A stretch of DNA of 24,636 bases, taken from NCBI GenBank assembly GCA_017483405.1, contig JAFUWP010000075.1, positions 1 to 24,636 on the forward strand, in the 5' to 3' direction. Position numbers and translations under genes: made by a program. The notes beneath the pieces were generated by a model, which had not been told where the DNA came from, did no database searches, and saw only the letters and a program-made list of their open reading frames with translations. The DNA comes from Oscillospiraceae bacterium (GTDB taxonomy: Bacteria; Bacillota; Clostridia; Oscillospirales; Ruminococcaceae). Positions 7,166-13,107 of the stretch are shown here, piece by piece (position 1 is the first letter of the stretch; every line of letters begins with the position of its first letter).

Positions 7166-7199
7166 GTGGTCAAGGCGAGTATGCGGAATACTCTCCCAC
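7166..7199 (-). promoter_or_regulatory. Candidate L1 autoregulatory site in the rplK leader
   Basis: On the minus strand this reads GTGG-GAG, an inner hairpin AGTAT-TCCGC-ATACT, then CGCCTTGA-CCAC. The outer GTGG/CCAC closes an asymmetric internal loop made of GAG and CGCCTTGA. The 23S rRNA L1 site has the same logic: GGUGGGAG on one strand and GACCUUGAAAUACCACC on the other. Position immediately before rplK agrees with the known L1 translational feedback on the L11-L1 message. Confidence 0.5.
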
Positions 7200-7238
7200 T
7201 GTGAAAGCATTTTCTGCCTTCAGGATTTTCTTCTTGAA

Positions 7239-7766
7239 TTAATCATCAAGCTTGACAGCCTGATGCAGTGCGATGGTGGTAGGCGTTTCGCGTCCGAACA
7301 TGCTGACGAGCACTTCGACCTGTTCGTTTTCGAGGTCGATATTCTTCACAACGCCCGTGAAGCCATCCATATTTGTACCTGTTACACGGATAGTATCGCC
7401 GACTTTGTAGTTTACTTCGATAGTCGGTTTGGAATTGATGCCCATAGCGGCAACTTCCTTGTCAGACAGGGGAGTCGGTTTTGAGCCAGGGCCGACAAAT
7501 CCGGTGACACCGCGCGTATTGCGCACAACTGCCCACGAATCATCAGTATAAATCATTTTCACGAGGACATAGCCAGGGAAAACTTTTCGTTCAAATTCCT
7601 TTTTCTTTCCGTCAACAATTTCGGTAACATGTTCTGTCGGGACTTGAATTTCCTGAATCTGTTCATGCAGTTTGCGGTTTTCGACAACTTTTTCGATATT
7701 CTGGACAACTTTGTTTTCATATCCGGAATAGGTATGAATAACATACCATTTTGCAGTCTGAGACAT
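7239..7766 (-). CDS. nusG: Transcription elongation/termination factor NusG
   Basis: 175 residues from ATG at 7766 with GGGAGGT upstream; normal length. The N-terminal NGN domain contains KWYVIHTYSGYENKV, FERKVFPGYVLVKM and WAVVRNTRGVTGFVG, the RNA polymerase-binding face. The C-terminal KOW domain is VGDTIRVTGTNMDGFTGVVKNID...VEVLVSMFGRETPTTIALHQAVKL. NusG binds the polymerase clamp and links it to NusA/NusE or Rho. It follows secE with a 26-nt gap in the conserved secE-nusG-rplK-rplA order. Confidence 0.97.
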   Translation of the reverse strand: MSQTAKWYVIHTYSGYENKVVQNIEKVVENRKLHEQIQEIQVPTEHVTEIVDGKKKEFERKVFPGYVLVKMIYTDDSWAVVRNTRGVTGFVGPGSKPTPLSDKEVAAMGINSKPTIEVNYKVGDTIRVTGTNMDGFTGVVKNIDLENEQVEVLVSMFGRETPTTIALHQAVKLDD

Positions 7767-7792
7767 GACAAGACCTCCCTTTCAGACATGTT

Positions 7793-8119
7793 TTAGGAAT
7801 TCTGACCCAGATTCAGCAGGAACTTCATCAGTTCGAGCAGACCTGTGTCGAGCAGTCCGACAAAAAGGCTGGAAATGACGATTGTACCGAGTACAATGCC
7901 GGAATTAATCATGACGGTTTCTCTGGTAGGCCATGTGACCATTTTGAATTCGCGTTTGAGGTCAGCGAACCATTTTCCGATACCGCCGGATTTCTTCTCG
8001 TCTTTCTTGTCATTTTTCTTATCTTTTTTATCAGACTTATCTGCTTTGGCTTTTTTATCTTTTTTGGTTTCTTTTTCTTCAGAAACTTCGGTCAGAGCGT
8101 CTTTTTTTTCTTTCGCCAT
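7793..8119 (-). CDS. secE: Preprotein translocase subunit SecE with Lys-rich N-terminal extension
   Basis: 108 residues from ATG at 8119, with CGGAGGG upstream. The conserved part is the C-terminal 60 residues: WFADLKREFKMVTWPTRETVMINSGIVLGTIVISSLFVGLLDTGLLELMKFLLNL, an amphipathic helix, the WPTR motif and one membrane segment, which clamps SecY in the translocon. The first 45 residues are almost all Lys, Asp and Glu (EVSEEKETKKDKKAKADKSDKKDKK) and are not part of the core fold, since single-pass SecE proteins are commonly 60-70 residues. Charged extensions occur in other Clostridia. It lies between rpmG and nusG. Confidence 0.95.
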   Translation of the reverse strand: MAKEKKDALTEVSEEKETKKDKKAKADKSDKKDKKNDKKDEKKSGGIGKWFADLKREFKMVTWPTRETVMINSGIVLGTIVISSLFVGLLDTGLLELMKFLLNLGQNS

Positions 8120-8134
8120 GCGCTGTACCCTCCG

Positions 8135-8284
8135 TTACTTCGTTTCTTTATGCAGTGTGTGCTTGCGGCAGAACTTGCAATGCTTGTTCATTTCGAGACG
8201 GTCAGGGTCGTTCTTCTTGTTCTTCTTGGTCACATAGTTGCGACGCTTGCATTCAGTGCAAGCCAGTGTTACTTTCACTCTCAT
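8135..8284 (-). CDS. rpmG: 50S ribosomal protein L33 (zinc-binding form)
   Basis: 49 residues from ATG at 8284, with GGAGGTGC upstream. The sequence MRVKVTLACTECKRRNYVTKKNKKNDPDRLEMNKHCKFCRKHTLHKETK is a complete L33 with both Cys pairs (CTEC and CKFC), so it is the zinc-containing C+ form. It is first gene of the rpmG-secE-nusG-rplK-rplA operon. No tRNA gene is seen between rpmG and secE. Confidence 0.96.
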   Translation of the reverse strand: MRVKVTLACTECKRRNYVTKKNKKNDPDRLEMNKHCKFCRKHTLHKETK

Positions 8285-8382
8285 GTTTCGGCACCTCCTG
8301 ATAGAATAGCTTTTATCCGACTTATCCGGACGAGTTTTAGCTTTTTGCCTCCCTCGATTGACAGAGATAAAAAAAGCACATA

Positions 8383-8410
8383 AAAAATACCCCTGCAAAG
8401 AGGTATTTTT
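8383..8410 (-). terminator. Terminator hairpin overlapping the rpmG transcription start
   Basis: AAAAATACC (8383-8391) pairs perfectly with GGTATTTTT (8402-8410), loop 10 nt; on the minus strand the 3' arm runs into T residues. Its upstream arm on the minus strand (8410-8402) lies between the -10 box and the predicted start of the rpmG operon. It would therefore stop transcripts arriving from the XRE gene. Confidence 0.6.
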
Positions 8411-8439
8411 ATTATAGCATATTGATTTTTATTTGTCAA
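8411..8439 (-). promoter_or_regulatory. Perfect consensus promoter of the rpmG-rplA operon
   Basis: On the minus strand TTGACA (8434-8439) and TATAAT (8411-8416) match consensus exactly with a 17-bp spacer. The predicted start is near 8404, giving a leader of about 120 nt before rpmG. A full-strength promoter is expected for a ribosomal/translocation operon. Confidence 0.88.
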
Positions 8440-8481
8440 GAGGTTTTCGGGATTTTTTATATAAAAAATTATGAGAGCCGG

Positions 8482-9042
8482 TTAGGGCATCCCGTTTCCC
8501 TGCGCCAGACTGGAATAGTAATTGCTCAGAGACTGCGCCGATTTCGAGATAAGCTGATTTGCCTGTGCAATTCTTGCCGTATTCGCATAGATGCCCTTTG
8601 AGGCCTCATCCGCGGCGAGCCGCGCCAGATTCACCGCCTGCTGAAGATGTTCGGTCTGTCCGGATTCCGAAAGCTGTTCCGCTGTTCTCAGATATGCGAT
8701 ACTCCGGATAGCGTGTAATTCATCTGTAAAGATGCCTTCCGCCTTGATGTTTTCGACAAGCTGGGCATATTTCTGGTCGGTCAGGAGTTTTTTTGCGTTC
8801 CGGAGCGTCTGGAAATCCGGTACTTCGGAGCTTTCCTCCCACGAATCCGACAGGAGCTTATCCATCGGAATATCCAGCACACCGGACAGATATTCCAGTG
8901 TTTTCATAGAAGGGGTGGCATTTCCGCTTTCAATCAGACTGAGCATGTTACGGGTGATGAAGTCGCCGGCGACTTCGCTCTGTGTCATTTTTTTGGAGAG
9001 CCGAGCTGTTTTGAGTCTTTTACCTAATTCTGCATTGTCCAT
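8482..9042 (-). CDS. XRE-family regulator with TPR-like C-terminal domain
   Basis: 186 residues from ATG at 9042, with AAAGGA upstream. Residues 5-63 are a Cro/C1-type helix-turn-helix (LGKRLKTARLSKKMTQSEVAG...ITRNMLSLIESGNATPSMKTLEYLSGVLDIPMDKLL). The rest is all-helical with Ala/Leu/Tyr repeats typical of TPR-like sensor domains, but I do not recognise a named family. It is transcribed divergently from the NfeD/flotillin operon. Both promoters carry the same palindrome just downstream of the -10 box, so this protein is the obvious candidate to repress both itself and the operon. The signal it senses is unknown. Family call is sure, target assignment is inference. Confidence 0.85.
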   Translation of the reverse strand: MDNAELGKRLKTARLSKKMTQSEVAGDFITRNMLSLIESGNATPSMKTLEYLSGVLDIPMDKLLSDSWEESSEVPDFQTLRNAKKLLTDQKYAQLVENIKAEGIFTDELHAIRSIAYLRTAEQLSESGQTEHLQQAVNLARLAADEASKGIYANTARIAQANQLISKSAQSLSNYYSSLAQGNGMP

Positions 9043-9067
9043 GAAATCAGTCCTTTCATGATAATTT

Positions 9068-9091
9068 CTCTTTCATGTAAATCATGTTTAC
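9068..9091 (-). promoter_or_regulatory. Putative XRE operator in the regulator's own leader
   Basis: Palindrome GTAAA-N5-TTTAC (9077-9091) followed on the minus strand by ATGAAAGAG (9068-9076). It lies about +8 to +31 relative to the predicted start of the XRE gene. The 14 bp TTTACATGAAAGAG are identical to those in the operator of the divergent operon. Confidence 0.6.
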
Positions 9092-9105
9092 GATTGCTTT
9101 TTTAT

Positions 9106-9134
9106 ATCATAACACAAATCAGGAAAAAATGCAA
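9106..9134 (-). promoter_or_regulatory. Promoter of the XRE regulator
   Basis: On the minus strand TTGCAT (9129-9134) and TATGAT (9106-9111) are spaced 17 bp apart, with the predicted start near 9099. Confidence 0.7.
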
Positions 9135-9165
9135 GAGGTTTTTATAAAATTTTCAGAAAAAATAC

Positions 9166-9194
9166 TTGACAAAATGCAAAAACTGTGATATGAT
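9166..9194 (+). promoter_or_regulatory. Promoter of the NfeD/flotillin operon
   Basis: TTGACA (9166-9171) and TATGAT (9189-9194) are spaced 17 bp apart. The predicted start is near 9201, immediately before the GTAAA-N5-TTTAC palindrome. Confidence 0.8.
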
Positions 9195-9201
9195 AAGTTC
9201 A

Positions 9202-9225
9202 GTAAATAAAATTTACATGAAAGAG
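9202..9225 (+). promoter_or_regulatory. Putative XRE operator at the start of the NfeD/flotillin operon
   Basis: Palindrome GTAAA-TAAAA-TTTAC (9202-9216) followed by ATGAAAGAG (9217-9225), at about +2 to +25. Same sequence, same orientation relative to transcription and nearly the same place as the site before the XRE gene, consistent with repression of both promoters by one protein. Confidence 0.6.
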
Positions 9226-9235
9226 GGGAATTTCT

Positions 9236-9889
9236 ATGCAGGCATGGTGGGAAAGTTTAACGCAGATTCTGAGAATATTATATTGTATCGCCATACCGTC
9301 AACTCTGGTTCTGCTCTTGCAGATGATTCTTGCTATGATGGGCGGTCATCATGATGCAGGTGTGGAATTTTCAGATACTTCCGGCATTGATGATTTGAAT
9401 TTAGACCTTGACGGTGACGGCATTCCGGATATTGATGCACCGGATATTCATATCGGTTCGGATGGCAGTAATCCGGCAGATTTCGGAACGCTCAAATTAT
9501 TGACTTTGCAGACAATTGTCACATTTCTGGCAGTATTCGGATGGGTATCCATTATCTGTATCAGTTCAGGACTGACAAATCTCATCAGCATGGTGATTGG
9601 TGCAGTCTGCGGATTGGTCATGATGATGATTGTCGCTAAGATGGTGCAGGCAACTGCCAAACTCGCCGAAAACGGAACACTCAATCTGAAAAATGCTATC
9701 GGAGAAAATGCGACTGTCTATATTCCGATTCCGCCGAAAAATCAGGGAATGGGCAAAGTGACCATGCAGGTGCAGGGCAGATTCTGCGAACTGGATGCCG
9801 TCAATGCCGGCGATGAACCGCTACAGACCGGCGCGCAGGTACTTGTTTCCGATGTCGTAGGTGATACGCTTGTTGTTGAGGAATGCTGA
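9236..9889 (+). CDS. NfeD/YuaF-like membrane protein
   Basis: 217 residues from ATG at 9236 with GAGGGG upstream. Three membrane segments are visible (about residues 11-35, 88-108 and 112-135) with an acidic loop between the first two (DLNLDLDGDGIPDIDAPDIHIG). The C-terminal 75 residues (IGENATVYIPIPPKNQGMGKVTMQVQGRFCELDAV...LQTGAQVLVSDVVGDTLVVEE) form an OB-fold-like beta domain as in short NfeD proteins such as B. subtilis YuaF, which is encoded with flotillin YuaG and helps organise membrane microdomains. Here it is the first gene of an operon that ends with a flotillin, which supports the assignment. The acidic loop has a DLDGDGIPDID pattern resembling a calcium-binding repeat; whether it binds metal is open. 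Confidence 0.82.
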   Translation: MQAWWESLTQILRILYCIAIPSTLVLLLQMILAMMGGHHDAGVEFSDTSGIDDLNLDLDGDGIPDIDAPDIHIGSDGSNPADFGTLKLLTLQTIVTFLAVFGWVSIICISSGLTNLISMVIGAVCGLVMMMIVAKMVQATAKLAENGTLNLKNAIGENATVYIPIPPKNQGMGKVTMQVQGRFCELDAVNAGDEPLQTGAQVLVSDVVGDTLVVEEC

Positions 9890-9890
9890 T

Positions 9891-10289
9891 ATGTTACAGG
9901 TTCTGGTTAATATTTTGGGCGGTATCACCTGTACCGCACTGGGGATAGGGATGCTGTATCTCACGCATCTAAAAAACGGAATTCCGGAAGAACCTCCCGA
10001 ACCGCCTTGGTATGAGGGCAGAATCATCAAAATCAAATGGAAAACCGTCACGATACAGTATGTTTTTGAAGGTCATGAAATCGAAAAAGAATTTCAGAAA
10101 CAGGAACTTCCGCTGACGGCTCAACGAACCAGTATGAAAGTCGGTATGCCTGTAAAAATTTTTCAGGCATCTGACAGAAGTCAGCCGTTTGTGCGGTCTG
10201 TCGGAAAAGGCACTTCCGGAAGGGAAAGTATTTTAGTTTCCTTGCTGATGTTTGCGGGAGCACTGGTATTTTTTACAGGAAATTGGTGA
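9891..10289 (+). CDS. Two-helix membrane protein with a beta domain, DUF3592-like
   Basis: 132 residues from ATG at 9891, one base after the previous stop, with GAGG upstream inside the preceding gene. One hydrophobic segment at each end (about residues 4-25 and 113-131) frames a soluble middle part: WYEGRIIKIKWKTVTIQYVFEGHEIEKEFQKQELPLTAQRTSMKVGMPVKIFQA. That layout and the xGxI...V.I.Y.F.G.E...F pattern resemble DUF3592 proteins, but the match is from memory and weak. Tight spacing suggests co-translation with the NfeD-like protein. Function is unknown. Confidence 0.7.
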   Translation: MLQVLVNILGGITCTALGIGMLYLTHLKNGIPEEPPEPPWYEGRIIKIKWKTVTIQYVFEGHEIEKEFQKQELPLTAQRTSMKVGMPVKIFQASDRSQPFVRSVGKGTSGRESILVSLLMFAGALVFFTGNW

Positions 10290-10296
10290 ATGTACC

Positions 10297-10527
10297 ATGA
10301 AAGAGTATAAACTTGTTTTGGCATATTTGGGAATCGGAAACAAAGAAAAGGTGAATATTGGTTTTAGGGCAAAGCTGGGTATCGGTCATAAGCCCAACAG
10401 GCGGAACGTGGAAATGATGATGCAGGAAATGAATCAGAAAGGTTGGGAAGTGGTCAGTGTTGTGCCGACAGATATGTTTGCTACAAATGGCGAAATGCTC
10501 ATCACTTTTGAGCGAGAAGTGAAATAA
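10297..10527 (+). CDS. Small DUF4177-like protein
   Basis: 76 residues from ATG at 10297; GGAAATTGG upstream is only a weak ribosome binding site, so coupling to the preceding gene (stop 7 nt earlier) is likely. The ending VEMMMQEMNQKGWEVVSVVPTDMFATNGEMLITFERE matches the DUF4177 pattern, in which N...GWE.V.V is followed by a beta strand ending in F.R. These are small single-domain proteins of unknown role. The middle (NIGFRAKLGIGHKPNRRN) is basic and may lie on the membrane surface. It is part of the flotillin operon. Confidence 0.7.
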   Translation: MKEYKLVLAYLGIGNKEKVNIGFRAKLGIGHKPNRRNVEMMMQEMNQKGWEVVSVVPTDMFATNGEMLITFEREVK

Positions 10528-10532
10528 TCAGG

Positions 10533-10589
10533 ATGTTCTTTCATATTTTGAAAGGTCTGGGCATAATACTGAAATCTCTGGTTCAGTGA
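10533..10589 (+). CDS. Possible 18-residue amphipathic peptide
   Basis: In the 159-nt gap between the DUF4177-like gene and the next gene an ATG at 10533 opens MFFHILKGLGIILKSLVQ. It is hydrophobic with two Lys and a His spaced so that a helix would be amphipathic. The upstream TCAGG is a poor ribosome binding site. A second mini-ORF (10600-10641, MNSLIENKVTFSK) has a better site, GAGGTGA. Neither can be shown to be real from one sequence. Confidence 0.2.
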   Translation: MFFHILKGLGIILKSLVQ

Positions 10590-10686
10590 GGTGAATCCAA
10601 TGAATAGTTTAATTGAGAATAAGGTTACTTTTTCTAAGTAGCTGTCATAGTACCGGCTGTATTTCCGGCTAAGGAGTGAAGTATTT

Positions 10687-10926
10687 ATGTATCGTAAGTC
10701 ACCGATTCCGTCTATTGTATGGATTGTGATATTGTTTCTGATGATGCTTGATGCACGGATTCTGGGAGCGGTTATCTGCATTCCGGCAGGGGCTTTAATG
10801 CTCAGTCAGTGTCATAAAGCAAAAGCAGAAGAATCAGAAAAATACGACCCGATTGGTTTTGTCGGTGGTATCGGAATGCTGTTTTTTGGCTTATGCATTA
10901 TCATAAATTATTTATTTATTAAGTAA
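10687..10926 (+). CDS. Small membrane protein in the flotillin operon
   Basis: 79 residues from ATG at 10687 with AAGGAG 11 nt upstream. Two or three hydrophobic segments (about 8-22, 24-40 and 56-77) are separated by a short charged loop (QCHKAKAEESEKYDP). I recognise no family. It ends 11 nt before the flotillin start, so it is in the same transcript. It could be an accessory partner of flotillin or NfeD in the membrane, which is inference from position only. Confidence 0.65.
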   Translation: MYRKSPIPSIVWIVILFLMMLDARILGAVICIPAGALMLSQCHKAKAEESEKYDPIGFVGGIGMLFFGLCIIINYLFIK

Positions 10927-10937
10927 GGAGAATAATT

Positions 10938-12533
10938 ATGGAAAACTTTGGAGTATTGCTTGTCATTTGTGTTATTGTAGTGATTTTGTTCGCTACATTG
11001 ATTGCGATTCTGTCACGTTACAGAAAATGCCCGTCTGATAAGATTCTGGTTATCTATGGTAAAGTCGGCACGGATGAATTCGGTCAGCCGAGAAGTGCCA
11101 AGTGCATCCATGGCGGTGCGGCATTTATCGTTCCGGTGATTCAGTCCTATCAGTATCTGGATTTGACCCCGATTTCTATGAATGTTGATTTGAAAAATGC
11201 CCTCTCGAAGCAGAATATCAGAATCAATGTTCCGTCCAGATTTACGGTCGGCATCTCTACCGAACCAGGGGTGATGCAGAATGCCGCAGAACGTCTGCTC
11301 GGTCTGAAACTGATTGAAATTCAGGAACTCGCAAGAGATATTATTTTCGGTCAGTTAAGACTGATTATCGCGACTATGGATATTGAGGAAATCAATGCCG
11401 ACAGAGATAAGTTCCTGATTGCGATTTCCAAGAATGTCGAAATCGAACTGAAAAAAATCGGTCTGAGATTAATCAACGTCAATGTAACGGATATTACAGA
11501 TGAATCCGGTTACTTAGAGGCACTCGGTAAAGAAGCCGCCGCAAAGGCTGTCAACGATGCGAAAAAGAGCGTGGCTGAAAAGAATCGCGATGGTGAAATT
11601 GGTCAGGCAAATGCCCAGCAGGAACAGCGTGTGCAGGTATCTGCCGCAAATGCCGCCGCTATCGAAGGTGAAAACAGAGCAAAAGTTGCTGTTGCGCAGT
11701 CCGAAGCTGTCCGCCGTGAACGTGAAGCCGAAGCCCTCCGTCAGGCAACTGCCGCCGAAGCCGTACAGTCCGCTAAGGCAAAACAGGAAGCCTATGCCGC
11801 TCAGCAGGAAGCTGAAATGACCCGTGCTCAGCTCGAAAAAGCTACCCAGAAGGCCGATGTTATCGTTAAGGCTGAAATCGCTAAGGAACAGGCAGAAATC
11901 GCCGCTGAAGCAGAAGCCGAAGTCGCCAGAAGAAAAGCGCGCGGCGAAGCTGATGCTATCTTCGCCAAGATGGAGGCAGAGGCAAAAGGTCAGCAGGAAA
12001 TTCTGACCCGTCAGGCCGAAGGTATGAGAAAGATTGTCGAAGCCGCCGGCGGTGATGCCAATGCCGCCGTCAAGCTCCTGATTGCCGAAAAAATTGAAGA
12101 TTTAGTATCTATTCAGGTGGAAGCCATCAAGAACATCAAGATTGATAAGATTACTGTCTGGGATTCCGGCAAGGGTGCGGATGGAAAGACCTCTACAGCA
12201 GATTTCATTTCCGGCATGATGCAGTCTGTACCGCCTCTGAATGAATTATTCAAGCAGGCCGGCATGGAATTGCCTGACCTGTTAGGCAGGGAACATCCGG
12301 AAGAAGCAATTGAAGTTCCGGCGATTTCTTCTGAAATTACCGAAGAAGAAAATAAGAAAGAAGAAACTGCCAGCCGTGAAAAGCGGATTCAGAATGCAGT
12401 CAGCGCGGTAAAGAATCAGCCTGTGAAGGTTCAGCCGGAAAGAAAGCCGGAAGAAAAAAAGCCTGAATCGAACAGAATTGATTACAGTGTCCTTCCGAAA
12501 GACAGCAGTATCAAGCTGGATGATTTGACATAA
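10938..12533 (+). CDS. floT: Flotillin-like SPFH-domain protein with extended charged tail
   Basis: 531 residues from ATG at 10938 with AAGGAG upstream. Residues 4-28 form an N-terminal membrane-inserting hairpin or helix. An SPFH/band-7 domain follows (about 30-195; PSDKILVIYGKVG...CIHGGAAFIVPVIQSYQYLDLTPISMNVDL...INVPSRFTVGISTEPG). Next is a long Glu/Ala-rich coiled coil (about 200-375) with many EAE and AQ repeats, as in FloT/YuaG, then a conserved region (LLIAEKIEDLVSIQVEAIKNIKIDKITVWDSG). The last 90 or so residues are Lys/Glu/Pro-rich and beyond the usual flotillin end. Flotillins oligomerise under the membrane and organise microdomains. Placement after a NfeD-like gene matches the B. 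subtilis yuaF-yuaG arrangement. The gene ends at a strong terminator. Confidence 0.92.
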   Translation: MENFGVLLVICVIVVILFATLIAILSRYRKCPSDKILVIYGKVGTDEFGQPRSAKCIHGGAAFIVPVIQSYQYLDLTPISMNVDLKNALSKQNIRINVPSRFTVGISTEPGVMQNAAERLLGLKLIEIQELARDIIFGQLRLIIATMDIEEINADRDKFLIAISKNVEIELKKIGLRLINVNVTDITDESGYLEALGKEAAAKAVNDAKKSVAEKNRDGEIGQANAQQEQRVQVSAANAAAIEGENRAKVAVAQSEAVRREREAEALRQATAAEAVQSAKAKQEAYAAQQEAEMTRAQLEKATQKADVIVKAEIAKEQAEIAAEAEAEVARRKARGEADAIFAKMEAEAKGQQEILTRQAEGMRKIVEAAGGDANAAVKLLIAEKIEDLVSIQVEAIKNIKIDKITVWDSGKGADGKTSTADFISGMMQSVPPLNELFKQAGMELPDLLGREHPEEAIEVPAISSEITEEENKKEETASREKRIQNAVSAVKNQPVKVQPERKPEEKKPESNRIDYSVLPKDSSIKLDDLT

Positions 12534-12544
12534 GCATTATGAAA

Positions 12545-12582
12545 AACAACATGCCTGAATTGAAAAATTCGGGCATGTTGTT
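12545..12582. terminator. Strong bidirectional terminator after the flotillin gene
   Basis: AACAACATGCCTGAATT (12545-12561) pairs with AATTCGGGCATGTTGTT (12566-12582), 17 positions with one G-T wobble and a GAAA loop. It lies between convergent genes and can serve both. Confidence 0.85.
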
Positions 12583-12588
12583 CATATA

Positions 12589-12804
12589 TCATTTACTTCC
12601 GTATCCGAAAAGCAGGAACAGCAGAATCCGGATGATGAACCATACAAGAGGCACATAGACCGCAAGTCCGGCGATGCTCCAGAGTATCAGCAGAAATATA
12701 TCTTTTTTAGTTTTCCGTTCATGAAGATGCAGTATCTGTTCTTTGATTCGGAGCGGACAAAGAAATAATAATATCACATAGCCCAGAGCTAATATTTTTT
12801 CCAT
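12589..12804 (-). CDS. Small two-helix membrane protein, unknown family
   Basis: 71 residues from ATG at 12804 with GAGGTGA 7 nt upstream. Two hydrophobic stretches (about 3-17 and 37-67, the latter long enough for one to two passes) flank a basic loop (RIKEQILHLHERKTKKD), so both ends are probably outside or in the membrane. It has its own promoter and a shared terminator, so it is a single-gene unit. I recognise no family. It converges on the flotillin operon; a functional link is possible but not shown. Confidence 0.7.
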   Translation of the reverse strand: MEKILALGYVILLFLCPLRIKEQILHLHERKTKKDIFLLILWSIAGLAVYVPLVWFIIRILLFLLFGYGSK

Positions 12805-12833
12805 AAAGAATTCACCTCTTTGTTTTTATTTTT

Positions 12834-12862
12834 ATGATAGCACAAAGCCGGAAGATTGTCCA
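12834..12862 (-). promoter_or_regulatory. Promoter of the small membrane protein gene
   Basis: On the minus strand TGGACA (12857-12862) and TATCAT (12834-12839), 17-bp spacer, about 30 bp upstream of the ATG at 12804. Confidence 0.65.
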
Positions 12863-12939
12863 GTTCTTTTTACACATTTCGGGACATAAGATAGAAAAAA
12901 ATACAGAAAATAAACAGAAATGTTCAAAGTTTCCCACCC

Positions 12940-12968
12940 TTGACAAAATCTGAAAAATATGCTATGAT
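12940..12968 (+). promoter_or_regulatory. Promoter of the ddl-murI-DUF1934-argS cluster
   Basis: TTGACA (12940-12945) and TATGAT (12963-12968) with a 17-bp spacer. The predicted start is near 12975, giving a 130-nt leader. A hairpin TGACTG/CAGTCA (12980-12999) sits at its very 5' end and may stabilise the message. Confidence 0.82.
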
Positions 12969-13107
12969 AGTACAGACATTGACTGCTGAAAAACAGTCAT
13001 TCATGGGAACAATGACAAAATCCCTGTATGAGTTGAAATGCAGTTTTCTGAAAATAAGATACAATCATGAGAGCATGGTTATTAATGCAAAAAGGAGTTG
13101 TATAGAT

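Noticed and set aside
12940..13107. Upstream extension of ddl
   Set aside because: It begins in the -35 box of the ddl promoter and adds 56 non-conserved residues; ATG 13108 has AAAGGAG.
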